From contig NW_026516674.1 of the NCBI RefSeq assembly GCF_025766255.1, positions 62,001 through 126,000 of the forward strand: a stretch of 64,000 nucleotides of DNA, read 5' to 3'. The notes under the pieces are model-generated. The model saw only the letters and a list, made by a program, of their open reading frames with translations. It was not told where the DNA came from and did no database searches. Both the position numbers and the translations under genes were made by a program. Source of the stretch: Zychaea mexicana. Taxonomy: Eukaryota > Mucoromycota > Mucoromycetes > Mucorales > Lichtheimiaceae. Of this stretch, positions 36,406-49,603 are shown in pieces; within the stretch, counting starts at the first letter, position 1, and each line of letters opens with the position of its first letter.

Positions 36406-37885
36406 TGTGTAATAGGGAGCTTTGTAGCTTTTCTTCGCTTGAGACGGAGGGGTGGTTGGGTAGTAGTCGAAGCAAACAAAGAGAAAGGGTTAATCAAGAG
36501 CTCGCTTTTTAGAACACCTCCCCTTTTCTGCTCCCTCCCAAGCGGAATTTTCATGTCATAATTTGATTGGCTTTGATGGATTCGAACATTAGAAAAGAGT
36601 AGCGTGTGCTTCGGCAGCTGAAAGTGCTCAATTGTGGACATTTGAAAGCAGCAGCATTGGTTGCATTACTGATACAAACAGCCTTTCCAAAAATGGCTTA
36701 TACTATGAATGGAGAGAGGAACTAGTCCATGATAGATCAGCATGGCGTGATATACTCAATTGATAAATAAAATTGTTGCTCTCTGCTGCACTGCTTCAGG
36801 TCCTAGAGCAAAATGATGTCACAGAAACAGCAGACTAAATGTAGTAGTCATAGCTACCAAGTAGCCGCTACTTACTGACTGTACCTGCATCGTTTAAAGC
36901 GATCTTTGTAAGTGAGACACTACCGGACTACACAACATCCACATGAGTTGATTAGATATTATTCGGCTCACTAGAACCAAGCCAGATCACATGGGTTTAT
37001 TTAAAAAGAAATGGAAATTACTCCATCATTAGTTATACTTACACCTCAAGGGCAGCAATACCAAAGTTTGCCTGTGAGGGAGCACCAGTGACAAATCTAC
37101 AAGTGATACCTGCTAGCTGGTTATATCTTTTGCGCATACATGCTTACAGGGTTTATGCGTGATGTGTATTATGATATCTTTTATAGGCATACCTTTTGCT
37201 GACATGAACCATTTTTGTATGTATCCAAAGATTCTTATTCGCAATGTTATCTTGGGTTAAATCTACTATGTATGATATGACTCTGACTTCATCCTCATAG
37301 TCGAACGGACCATGAACGTCCGGGAGTAGATACTGTTCGTATCCGAGATGGAAAAATGGATGGTGGCGCTTTGAGGCCGGATTTGTGCATACTAATGATC
37401 CTCTAGTATCAACGGATGTTTACTAAAAACATGTTTTTATGAAACAAAAGGCGGCGACTATATGGATTCAGTAAAGATGGAGGCAGAGGGCTTTCATGGC
37501 TTTGCATTAATGTCTAATGTGTCTTTGCTTAATGATAAGGAGATAAATTGTTTGACAGCAATGGTTATCGTTGTTGCTGCGGCACGATTTCAGACGTCAT
37601 CATCGCCATCAATACTACCATTGAGTTAGGATGAGACAATGATATCACGAGCTTTGTACTATGCTTACGCAACACAACTTATTGACGCATTTGGTCGCAA
37701 CGCGTAACCCCCCCTCAGGGTTTGTTATTCTTAAGAGAACCGGTGCGGCTATTTTTAAAGCTGCGCCCAAGCTGATTAGAACTTAACTTGCGTGTCTGTG
37801 TGTTTGCGTGCGCGTACATTATTATTTCTTTCTCTTCCTTACTCCTTCTCTTTTCTTTTACCCCTGAAATCAGATTTTAACAAGC
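36406..37885. other. Divergent intergenic region between SEC63 and BLM10
   Basis: 1.48 kb containing both promoters. A pyrimidine-rich leader (about 37820-37870) precedes the BLM10 ATG. The small frame at 36354-36641 (minus) overlaps the Sec63 start in another frame and is not supported. No RNA gene or repeat recognised. Confidence 0.45.
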
Positions 37886-40800
37886 ATGGAGGTAGACAAA
37901 GGGTCTATTCCAGATTCGGTCCTCAATGACGATCAGCACACGATGGGTTATTATCAGGCACTACCTTATGCACACCTATTAGACGGCGAAGCAGAAACAT
38001 GGCTCAACGAGATTTGCACCAACTTGGCCATTTGTATCCAAGCTCGGGACTTTGCGCCCGGTGCAGCATCTTGGGTGAAAAGACTATACAGGTTAGAACT
38101 ATAATTAATTTAGTTATTGTTGTTGGTAATGTGGTAATGGGGAGTGGTGGCGGCATTGGTTAATATCCTTGTTCTCGCAAAGCGAAACGAAGGTTATCTC
38201 TACATAAAACCTATTTTTCGTATCATGTACTTATTGTATTTATATTATCTCGATTGCTATATATATATATATCACTCTCTCTATCTACATTTTTTCCTTT
38301 GTTACGTGAACGCTGTGTGCTGCTTGCGATTTGGTTGTTTTGCGTGTATGTGTGTGTGAATGTGTATTGTATTTAGTTATATCAATATGAAACATGCTAT
38401 ACCTCGTGAAACTCGGGCAAAACTTGCAGAATTGCTGTACTCGATGACGTTAATGCCTGGCATGGACACTGCATTGATGGATACGTGGGCATCAACCTGT
38501 TGCCGACTGATTAGGTATAATCCTATTTTGGCTTCTTTTTACTTTCCATTTTGAACTACCATCCATTGTGGAACCTCGCACTTAGATTCTAGTCTGTTTA
38601 TTGATAATGTCAACCTATATATAGGAAAGCAAAGCATTTGGGTCCAGAAGATCTTGTCTTACCTTGGCGCCCTCTTTACGATGCTATTGAGTGGTATCTG
38701 TTTCCCGAGGATCGACAAAAAATATTACTTGCTGACACGTAATGATAATGATACGATAGAAAAGGAGGATGATTTTCAATGTGCTTAGCATCAAAAAGGG
38801 AGGAGTATTAACATACAAGTGCATGATATTCTTTTTACAATTCATTCAGAAAGCACGTCAGTTCACTTATTCGACTTCTCGAGTGCGCGCAACGATTCTT
38901 CCCAGCATCAGCAACACAAGAGATCCTGGAAGAGCTTTTACCACAGTTTACAACTTCAAACATAGGTAACGCACTCAGAGTTATAGGGTATTTGGTGCTT
39001 ATGCTCCCGACCCACGTTCCGAGAAACTCGCAAACACACGCCATACTCGATGATACAGCTATGCATCCCAAGGAATACGTGCCAACCTTCTTCTCGATCT
39101 GGTCCATGATCACCAACTCCCCTACATGCGACGCACAGTTTGTCGATTTGATAGCACGCGTGGCAGAGCAAAATATTATGGATTCCTATACGAACGAAAT
39201 CGGCATGTTCAACAAGCAACAAGTGAAGTACATATTTACTGTTGGAATGCGAATGATGAGCTTGCCTGTAGGAAGTCGTGAGAATGGCAATAGTCGTCCT
39301 AGCGGTAGCACCGGTTATGGTAGCGCTGGACAAAAGGTGGATCTGAGAGCAGGAAATGCGTTAGTGCTGCGCAGAAAACCAGTGAGTAAAGTCGTTATTT
39401 TAAAGTTGTTCTGGGATTTTTGCACTGAGAAACATTGGTTTGGGGGATGATCCAGGGTGGAAGGATACCGAACTGACAAGTTGAGGGATTTGCTATACCG
39501 CATATATAATAGGAACGATTCAGGTCATTGGCAACGTTTATGGTGTACACTATGATGCCTGAAGGATCAAATGGCGAAAGCTACGTAATGACGTTATTGT
39601 CCGAGATGATCCAGGCCACCGAGCTATATTATCATCCATCGAACCATGGAACCTGGACGTACTGTTTGACCACTTTTATTCAGCATTTGGCTGTTGAGTT
39701 TTTGAAACGCTGGAGAACTGGTTCGTGTGAAATTTATTTAAGTTTGGCGGATAAAGAGAGTTTCAATAGTCATTTAACCTTTTTCGATGTGCCACCGTAT
39801 TGTACATAGAGGCGGAAGAGGATTGTCCTACACCCCAGGAACGTAGACTGACACCTGAACTTCGGAAGCAATTTGTGCTGACACTTCGACCATTGACTTA
39901 TCTCAGCATGTTTGGCAAGGATCATTTTGTCATTGGTGCTACTGAAGCAACGCTCAAGGCATTGGCGTGTAAGCGTCAATCTTCTACATAAAGTTTAATG
40001 TCGGGTAACGGAGGAAGCAATGTTACTGAATTATTATCCAACTATCTAGGGCTTGAACCAGGTCTGATCTTCCCTGGTTTGCTGGAGCGTATCTATCCAT
40101 CCTTGGAAACCTTGACTGAGGTAAGTCAATAGGTCAATACTTTTTCTTAATTCGAATTCGCTGGCTTGCTATTGATTTAAAGTAATTGTATTCAGACACA
40201 TCGAACGACAAGTGCGCTTGGTATTCTGGCAGATGTTGCATTACCTCTCTTCTCTCGAGACCATTATCCAGCCGGTGGAAAACATCTTATGCCTTTGCTG
40301 CATCTTGCAACACCTGGTGTCGATATGAATGATCCGCTCAAAGCCATCACGTCGCTTATGTTTATTACAAGTGCTTTATCGACTGTCCCGATCCGCGATC
40401 TCACAATGAGCGGTTCTGGAACTTATTTGGGTGGCTATACCGATTCCCGATATGATGGCATGGACATGGATAATGTGAACGAAGAAAACGAGCTTCCTCG
40501 TGAGGAAGAGGATAGTTTATGCAAAGCTACCACTGGCGAATTGGAAGAATGGGTTGCCAAATTTCTTCGACGTGTGTTTACGATCGTAAGTTGGTTCAGG
40601 TTAATACAAATCTCATGAATAAGCCCGTTCTTTTGCTATGTAATATTAAATACGATCGTTTGTTTTAAAGTTTGAGAACCTTCCACAAATCCACCAGCAA
40701 AAGAAGCAAAACGGAAGCACCGAAACAGGGTTGACATCCATGCTCGAGGTAAACAACCAATATGTCTATATTTCAAAGTGATGTGAGAGTGTGCTATTAT

Positions 40801-43800
40801 AATCAGGAAACTACAATCTCACTTACTGCCATTTACTTTTTCGGTGGGTTGAAAAAACACACAGTATTCGTGCGATACTCTATTTGAACAGCTATCAGAT
40901 GATCTGTACGACATGGCATTGCGGATGGTGATTGATTTCATCAGCCAACAAGTGTTACCCAACGCAATTCATGCAGCTGGCTTGTTATGCGGCTCGATAG
41001 CATGTGCGAACCCAGCAAAGGCCGCCAAACGCCTAATCCCGCTTTGCATCAACAATATCTCCAGTGAACTTGAACATGGCGCCGCATCGACCATGATTAA
41101 TACTGAAACGTCAACGCCCATTCAATCCGATTCGACACTCCATTGGTATCAGTGTATCTTGTTTCACGTTGTCATCAAACTGGGCCCCGACCTTGTGCAC
41201 TACAAGGCCGATATCATGAACATCTTGCATGAAATGATCACTAAATGTAAAAGCCGACGTGGATTCATTTGGGCTGCGGCACTGTTGAAGAATTGCTTGG
41301 GTACCTTGTTGAAAACCTATGCTCGTGACAGGCGAAGCTTGAACCCTGAGGATTGGCATAACGAAGGTAAAGAAATTCACATTATATCCTAGCAATGTAT
41401 AAATCATGTTCTTGATAAACCTATGTTTTGATATTAGAAATCATGGGTAATTCTCATATGCTCTGGGGCAAACCCGCTGATCCTAAAAACCTCAAGATCG
41501 ACTGGCATGTACCGTCGGAACAAGAAAAGGCTTTTGCTATTGAGCTATTAGAGACATTTTTGGAACCTGCTATGGATCATGTTCGACAAAAAATAGAGAC
41601 TGCTGACCAGAGTCAGTCAGGGAACGCCTATGAAGAAGCCAACGATTTCTGCCGGCACTTGGCTGTCATCTACTACGCTCTGCGTGGCAGTACATGCATG
41701 TGCCTGGACGAGGAAAACAAGGCCAAATCAACGACAGAATCCGATGGTGCTGAGTAAGTGACCTCATACACTTCTTTCAAAGCCAATCATATTTACCTTT
41801 TTTCATCTTTTTGATACAGTGACGAAGAAGGGTCAGACTCTGTTCCTCCAATACGTCGCATTTACGCTGGATATGCCTTTAACGACCCTTCAGATCCAAA
41901 CTATATCAAAGCACAAAAGATTCGCAAAGACATTGGTGAATTGATCCGAGATTCTTTAGAGTTCTTCCTTGTCAAACGCGAAGATGATTTAGAAAGCCTG
42001 AAGCTTGTCATTGATATTGCACGCGCTTACATGGATGATGCCGGTGTTGGCAAAAAGTTTGCTAGTGCAGAAAAGGGCCAATATCTCTACGCCAAGGCTG
42101 TGATTAAGGTTCCCAAGGCACCTAAGCAATATCCTCGTGGCCTCTTAGGTAAATGATCAAGGAAAACTGAGTCAGCAGAAGAAGTGAATATTGATAATCC
42201 CATCTTGTTTTATCGCTGTACCTAGTCCGTAGAGCTGAAATACACCATTTCCAGCGACTAAGATACAATGCCCAAGCTAGAACGCGTGGCGCTATCCACG
42301 AAGCAATATTTCAAAAACTTTTGGGCTTGTCTCTCAGCTCATATGCAGAAATTAGAAAGTAAGTCCAGGGAAAAAGGAAGACAGAAGAGATGACTCATTA
42401 GAAAGTTTATCACGCTTTTGTTAACTATCTTTCTCCCTTCAATATATATAAGACTGAGTCAACATACGCTCAGCGCCACAGCAAAGAACTTTATCGGCTC
42501 CAAGTCATTGATCATCCCAACTATTCTCGAGATCCTGAAATCGAAATCTGAAAATGGTAAGAAGAACAGCGTTATCATTGGCTTTTACATTCTAAGGTCA
42601 TTATAAATATCTCACTCGTAATATTACGCTGTGTTTTCCCGAGAATAGGTGATGACAAGGAACAGCATGCCAACCGAGTCAAGGGCTCATTGTATCTTTT
42701 GCGACATCGATCTATTCTCATGCCGTGCCTCCGCGACTGGCGTTATATTCCAACCTTTATTTTATCCTTGGTTGGAACAGAGCATGAAGATAAGGTTTGT
42801 ATAACAGATTTGCGCTGGCGGATTGACGAGGTTTAAGATAGAGATCAGCGATTAATACTACGCGGTTTTCTTTTATAAAGCCATCAATTCAAGATATGAT
42901 CCGAAAGGTGTTTGTGGACTATGTCTCGCAATACAATACACGTACTTTCCGTGTGATTGCGCCTGAAGATTTCGACATCAAGGCCCAAGCAGTGTACCCT
43001 GCTTCTCCTATCGTCGTCGGCAGTCGCGACAGCAAGGATAATGAAGTACAAACGCGCATCAATCACTTGCAAGAAAAAGTTCAGAAGCGACAAAAAACCC
43101 ACTTGGAAGCCTATCAGCAATTGATGCAATCTTTGCTAGAGTTTGTGAACGATCCCAAGGTCCATTGGCGCTACTTGACGATGGCCGCTAACTTTATTGA
43201 GCTGTGTATTCGAGCTGACATGCCACAAGATGCTGGTGTCGCTGCATTTGCAACTCAATGCATGCTTTCTGAACTTCCTACCATGCGTCGTATCGGCGTC
43301 GGCCTTACAACGAACATGATGCACCACGTGGAGCACCGAAGTTTTGCCCAAGGCGATCAAGATACAATCATTACCCGCACAGTCAAGCATCCTCTGAAGC
43401 AAGAGTATCTCGTTGCCAACAACAACCCGAATCTCTCAGAAGAAGAGTATCTGCGTGTTTATGATCAACCTTTAACTGATGCGAACCTCCAACAATGGTA
43501 ACGAAACTAATCCCAGCAAAGGCACTACTTTGATACTTACAATGATATTCATGTTTCTACACACGTCCAACAAATGGTGATTTATTTACATAGGCCACTG
43601 CTCGACTCTGAACGGATGGGATGGTATACTTGGCCCAAAAAATACGAAGCCTATGTCCTTCCATCTGGTACTGCTACGGCCATTCCTGAAATCCATCAAA
43701 GTGATTCGGACGCGTACAAAGAATTCCACAAGTCATTCACATCTAAAGAATTTTGGGACAAGTTGCAAAAGTATATGGCTCAAGAAGTGACGCGAGTGCA

Positions 43801-45745
43801 AGAAGATATGTTCAACCAGGCCAATGTTTTCTTGTACATGAGCGTTTTTCGACTCTATGAAGATGAGCCCATTGATGTCATGAAGGATAATCTTGTATCA
43901 CTGTGCCAGGCCTCTGATCAAAAGGCTCATCAGCGTGCAGCTGCTGAGATGGCTGCTGGTATCATTCGTGGATCCGTCAATTGGTCTGTAGCCAAGACGG
44001 ATGCCATGTGGTCTTGGATGATACCGTTACTTGAGACCACCTTTTCGAACATCACACCGGATACGCTGATATATTGGGAATCATTTGTTAGATCCGTCAG
44101 TGTAAGTACTATCTTGTCCTTTTGATATATATGAGGCGGTGCGAGTGATAAGTAAGAGTCTCTAAATATATACATATATTGAATGTGGGGGCTGTCGATA
44201 TCTACAGAGCAACCGAGATCCAAGAAGAGTTCGACCATTGATCAACTTGATCCTAGAGGCCCGCGTGGATCCAACCTCTGACGCAGCCTTTGCCGAAGCA
44301 AGAAAACTGATCTTGGCAAATGTATTGATTTCTGCACTTCACTGGCGAGCGAACCCCCTGGTAGATCGTCTTTTGGCCGAGTACATGAGCCATATTGACC
44401 ATCCGTACAAACAAGTACGTGAAGTGTTGGGTGGAAACATTAGCGGTATTCTACAGCGTCAGTGGATCCCGTCACTACCTGATGTTCGGACGGTGCTCAG
44501 CAGCAATGCAGAGGCCGAACGTGGCGGTATTGGTAATATCCCCACGCAAATGAATGACAAGGTGGCGCCGCATGTTGAGCAACTGCTCAGCAAGTTGGAT
44601 CAATGGCAAACTGAAGCAAAGGGTGCGACCGAAGTTGAAGATACCAAGACGTACACAAATGCTAGCAAAACTAGTAAGTGGTCTTCATCTTCTTTTTAAC
44701 TCCTGATTATTATAGTGACTCGTTAAAAGAAAATGCTAAACCGAAAACCGTCTGTGTGTTTTTTTAAGCGCTTTGTTGGTTACTGCAATCGTTGGGACGA
44801 TTCCGCGTAGCAGGCACTTTGCCTTATATTATTGCATTGTGGTCACGCTTGTTTGCTATGCAAGAATTCCACGATGATCAAGACCTGCAACATATGGCGA
44901 CGCGAGTATTAGGCATGGTGGCGCAATATTCGTACCCTCCCTCAATTGTGGTGCAAATGGTCCATGAATTCGTCGGTATTTTGACGCGATCAGAAAGCTG
45001 GCGTATCCGAACGCGCGCCCTGCCTCTCTTACAGATTTTCTTTTTCAAGAACTTGTTCTTGATGGAAAGCGATCATGTGCTGCAAGTTATGAACTCTGTC
45101 AGTGACATGATGCTCGATTCACAAATTGAGGTAAGAGCGAAAACGCAACTTGTTCTATAGATATCATGTCGAAAAAGAAAAATCAGAGAGTCTCACTCTT
45201 CCAAATCTGTAGGTTCGTCAAATGGCTGCAGTGACGCTTGGTGGTCTGGTACGATGCTCCCAACGTGAAGCCATCACCAAAGTTCAAGAACAGTACTCCA
45301 CTTTGCTCGAAATTAGATTACCTAAACGCCGTCGAGACCGTGACACGGGCAAGATCATCGAGATGCCTGGCTTTGCGGATGCTTTGTTGAAGAAACATGC
45401 AGGTGTGCTTGGATTGTCTTGTCTTGTCAGCGCCTTCCCATACGAAGTGCCCAAATGGATGCCTGACGTACTATGTCAGCTTGCTAACTGCATGTCAGAT
45501 CCTGCTGAGATACAGGTAAATGTTTCTCTATTTACACAATGAGATGTTTTTTTGTAGTGTGTATGACAACTACAATGGTGTAGCATCTAATTTCCCTTTT
45601 ATTTTTGCAGTCTACTATTCGCAAAACATTTTCAGATTTCCGACGAACCCACTCTGATACATGGCATGAAGATATGAGTAAATTCACAGAAGACCAACTG
45701 TCCATTCTTAGCGACATGTTAATATCTCCATCCTACTATGCGTAG
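37886..45745 (+). CDS. BLM10: Proteasome activator Blm10/PA200 (PSME4)
   Basis: A very large HEAT-repeat protein that caps the 20S proteasome and promotes ATP-independent degradation. The ATG at 37886 begins MEVDKGSIPDSV. About 20 exons of helical repeats follow, with clearly coding blocks such as YIFTVGMRMMSLPVG (~39240), HLMPLLHLATPGVDMNDPLK (~40290) and LGPDLVHYKADIMNILHEM (~41180). The final exon encodes FRRTHSDTWHEDMSKF and ends SPSYYA, the conserved PA200 C-terminus. Its Tyr-Tyr-Ala tail is the HbYX-type motif that docks into the 20S alpha-ring pocket and opens the gate. The stop TAG is at 45743-45745. The gene spans 7.9 kb, consistent with ~1800-1900 residues. The SR gene starts 231 bp downstream on the same strand. 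Confidence 0.93.
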
Positions 45746-45976
45746 AAATAATATACTACATCTTTTTATAAAAAGAGAGAATAAACCACACTATTTTTAA
45801 TATATCAGCGGCCCCTTACATGCATTCTCCATCAGAGTGGCTGAGCTTCGATTTCGCACCAAACAAAATAAGAGATTACAGTGGTTGCGTAGCGCCGCCG
45901 TTTTCCTCTTTTTCTTTGGAGCATCATACCCATCCTCTTTTTTTCTACAGTCAAAAAAAAAATACACACAGTAATA

Positions 45977-47842
45977 ATGTCAACTAGAGTTTATATTGGT
46001 CGTCTTGCACGCGATGCAAGAGAACGCGACTTGGAACGCCTTTTCAAAAGCTATGGTGACATTCGTGAAATCAACATCAAGACCGGTTACGGTTTCGTTG
46101 AATTCAGGGATTCCAGAGATGCCGAAGATGTGGTGTATGATTTCCATGGCAAAGAGTTTTTGGGTGAAAGGTAAAAACAATTCAAGACGGCTTTGCCGTG
46201 CTCTATACAGACTGGTGTGCTTGCTTGGTTTGGATTGGATTGGATTACTAACACAAAGAAAACATGTTGGTTTTGATAGAATTATTGTGGAACTTGCCCG
46301 TGGCACTCGCCGTGGTAGAGACGGTGGTGGTGGCCGTGGTCATAATGACCGGTAAGAAGAAATGAAAAAAAAAAAAGAACAGTTTTTATCAGTGGATATG
46401 ACTCCTAGCAGAAATACTGATATTGCTATATATGCTTTCTATTACGTGTACACGCCTGTGTGCCGTCAATTATCGTGGGGGTAAATCAACTACTAGCAAG
46501 CGCTCGTCTTACCGCCTTATTGTCGAGAACATTCCCTCCGGAACCAGCTGGCAGGTACGAAACTTTTCCGCGTCCTCTCGTCTCCTCCAATTTATGAGCC
46601 CTGCCTGTGTGTGTATCCCCCTTTCGTGAGAATCCTTTTGGCCGGTCCTTTATTCTTGTGGCTATTCCTCCTATCTCTCTCTTTCTTTCTATGGTGGTGT
46701 ACTGCTGCGTAAATTGGGAAAACCATCTGTGCGGCCATCACAGAAACAACTTCTTTTGAAAAAAAAAGAGGCACTCTGGAAGCAAAAAAAAAAAAGAAAA
46801 AAGAAAAAGGAGGGTGGTGTTGGTGGTATAAAGAAGAAAACCAAGCAAGCCCTGATGATGAGACTATAACCCATGGACTCTGGGAGGACCGGCTATTCTA
46901 TCTCTTTTCTCTCCATACTTTGGCAAAACCATATGGCTCTACTACCACTACTACTACTACTACTGCTACTACCTTACGGGCTTTCTCTCTACGTATGACC
47001 TGGCATCAGACTCCTCTCCGATATTGATTTCCAAACTTTTTCTCTCTCTCTCTCTGTCTGTTGGTGGCTCTCTTTTGTGGCTGTCTCTACCTAAATAGGA
47101 TCTCAAGGATATGATGCGCAAGGCCGGTGAGGTGACTTTTGCCGATGTGATTCGAAGCCGTCCTGGTGAAGGGTAAGTTTCCAGCCAACTTGAGCGTGTG
47201 CTATATGTAAATATGTGGAAAGGCTAAATGTCATCTTTTAAATTACAGTGTTGTTGAGTTTGCTCACAGTTCGGATATGAAGTATGCTCTCAAATCGCTG
47301 AACGATAGTGAACTGAATGGTGCACGAGTCAGTCTTTACGAGGTAAGAAATCTCATATACGCAAAAGAGCATTATAGAGCAGAAGATGGCAAAAGCTTAC
47401 AAAACCAACCAATGTAGGATACTGGCCGTCGTTCGTCTCGCCGACGTAGCCGTTCTGACTCACGCAGCCGTTCCCCGCGTCGCCGATCCTCGCGTCGCTC
47501 CCGTTCGCGCTCCTTGACCCCATCCCGCTCGCGTTCGCGCTCGCGCTCGCCGCGTAGATCCTCTGGAGGAGGCCGTCGCAGCAGCCGTCGCCGTTCTGAT
47601 GATGAAGATGCAGACGTGCGATCACCTGAGCCCGAGCGCTCCAGAGAACGTACCCCTGAAAAGAGAGCCGAGCGCAGCCGTTCGTATTCGCGCAGCCCTT
47701 CTCGCTCTCCCGCTCGCAGCCAAGCCAGGTAAACAAACATAACAGGAATTTGGAAACAACAGTAGCATTCTATACATATCTGATTGTATATTGACAAATA
47801 ATAACAAATCTGTGTTCGTTTAGTGCTGATGGCCGCGACTAA
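45977..47842 (+). CDS. Two-RRM serine/arginine-rich splicing factor (SRSF4/5/6, Srp2-like)
   Basis: Nuclear splicing factor. Seven exons join in phase (45977-46170, 46280-46351, 46497-46554, 47099-47172, 47249-47342, 47418-47728, 47824-47842), giving 273 residues. RRM1 (residues 1-75) has RNP2 RVYIGRL and RNP1 GYGFVEF. A Gly/Arg linker (RGRDGGGGRGHNDR) follows. RRM2 is the pseudo-RRM type: SYRLIVENI, SWQDLKDMMRKAGEVTFADV and GVVEF. The signature SWQDLKD spans the exon 3-exon 4 junction. The C-terminal ~100 residues form an RS domain dense in SR/RS dipeptides. Intron 3 is 544 bp, far longer than other introns here, and may be regulatory. Convergent with the IQ-motif gene. Confidence 0.95.
46555..47098 (+). 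promoter_or_regulatory. Long intron 3 of the SR protein gene (candidate autoregulatory intron)
   Basis: 544 bp with a GTACGA donor and AAATAG acceptor. It contains an A/G-rich stretch (46765-46830), a CTA/ACT trinucleotide run (46939-46972) and a long TC-rich tract before the acceptor (47035-47095). It sits at the junction inside the SWQDLKD motif. In animals, plants and other fungi, long introns in SR genes often hold poison exons or retained introns that let the protein limit its own level. That role here is inference. Confidence 0.5.
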
Positions 47843-48314
47843 AGAAGAGAGCAGATTTGGTGGGATGCAGGTTTTCTTGTCCTTTCTTTTTTTCCGTCCT
47901 CGTCTAGTATTCGTACTTTTTTAAGGGGGTATGTTATTATCACGTACCTGCAAATCCTGTTCTTCTTTGTGAAACAACGTAAACACAGGCAAGAGGAGAA
48001 AAATAAACATAACAGATGGATCAGAATAAGAAAAACAATATACATGAGTGTGTATATGCAATATATGTATGTATTTGCTCTTGGTACTGTGTAAATGTTT
48101 GTGGGGGTGAGCGGGTGCTATTTACTAGGGGATGGTGTATATGTGAGTTGTTGGTGCTGCTGTTTTTGGGAGGAAGGATCCAGTATGTACAGAAAAGTGA
48201 GTATTTGCGGGAAGTGTGCACTATATATCGGATATCGGGGTTATTGGGAGACCAACTCTCCTACATGGAAGGAAACAATATACTCTTGTCGGTAAATGGG
48301 GGGGGGAGGGGGGT
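47843..48314. other. Intergenic region between convergent SR and IQ-motif genes
   Basis: About 470 bp of 3' flanks. A run of G residues (48298-48313) directly abuts the stop codon of the minus-strand gene. No gene recognised. Confidence 0.5.
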
Positions 48315-49572
48315 TTATTTTGGTAATTGTTTTTGCTTCTGCTGTTGTTGTTGTTGCCTGGATCCGGCAGTCAAAGTTTTGCTTGTATCAGCAGCAGCAG
48401 CAGCAGCAACTACCCGTCGTCGGGACGATGCTGCAGTTGCAGTGCTGGCAACAGAAGAAGCTACCGAACCAGATTTTGGACGTCGTTTGAGGGATTGACG
48501 GACAACAAGATCTGCCCTTGCACTGTCCCTTTGTTGTTGCTGCTGCATGGCAGGTTTCCTGTCACTTTTCTTTGACTGCTGCACGACAGGTTGCGTCTTG
48601 ATGTTTTTCCGGTTACTGGCACGACTGCTGATTGCCCCGTTCGTAGAACAGCTTGTACTGCTGCTAATACTCGTAGTAGTGGTAGTAGTAGTAGTAGTAG
48701 CTTTAGTGCTACTGCCGCCGCCACCATGACTGCGCGCTGCTGATTTCTTTTCAAACGTGTCCATGTATTTCATGGCCGCAGAGACTGAGTTTTCCAACTG
48801 TGCACGAGCCAAACTTTCTTTGCTGACCGAATGTTCCAATGCAGAGACCCGTTCAAGGATGTGACGCATGTCGTTGTGTTTTTCAAACCGAGCCTGGATT
48901 TCTTCAAGGCGTGCCCAGGACGACCGATGTTCCTGCTCCGATCGCTCGCGCTGCTGTCGTTCTTGTTTCAGGAGCGTCTCGAGCTGCACCAGACGCTCCT
49001 GGGCCAGACGCTGCTGCTTTTCCAGAGCCTGGTGAAACATGCCGACGAGTTTGACCATGCCGGAAATGTTGGATTGGTGATGGCGACAGTTGTAGCCCCG
49101 CCATGTGGCCTGGATGTGTGTTGCAGCTGCATGAAGATCATTATCATCGTTGAGTTCGTCGTGATGGCTGTTACTGTTGTTGTGTTGTGATAATAACAAG
49201 TCGCTGTCGTTGTCGTCGTTTTGTTGGTGATGATGATGGTCTCTGAGGCGCGAGCCAGCGCGTCGCAGCAAGGTTCGTGGAACATAATGTCGTCGGGCCG
49301 AATCTTCTTCAGGTGGAGGGGCAAGGGGTGATGATGTCGAGGAGGGTGACTGTGCGTATCCCGATGCATGGGCCCATCGTTTTCCTTTTTAACGCGCATA
49401 TTAGCCATAACAAATTAACACCCTTATAAACTTAAAACTCCATATAACGACATGATTACCTGCTTTGCTGCGGAACTGGATGGGGGTTGCTTCGTAGAGG
49501 AAGAACGGCGAATGCGGCCTTTTGGGAATGGTTGTTGAAGCGGAGATCATTTTGCTACTGGCAGTAGAGGAG

Positions 49573-49603
<31 letters not shown>

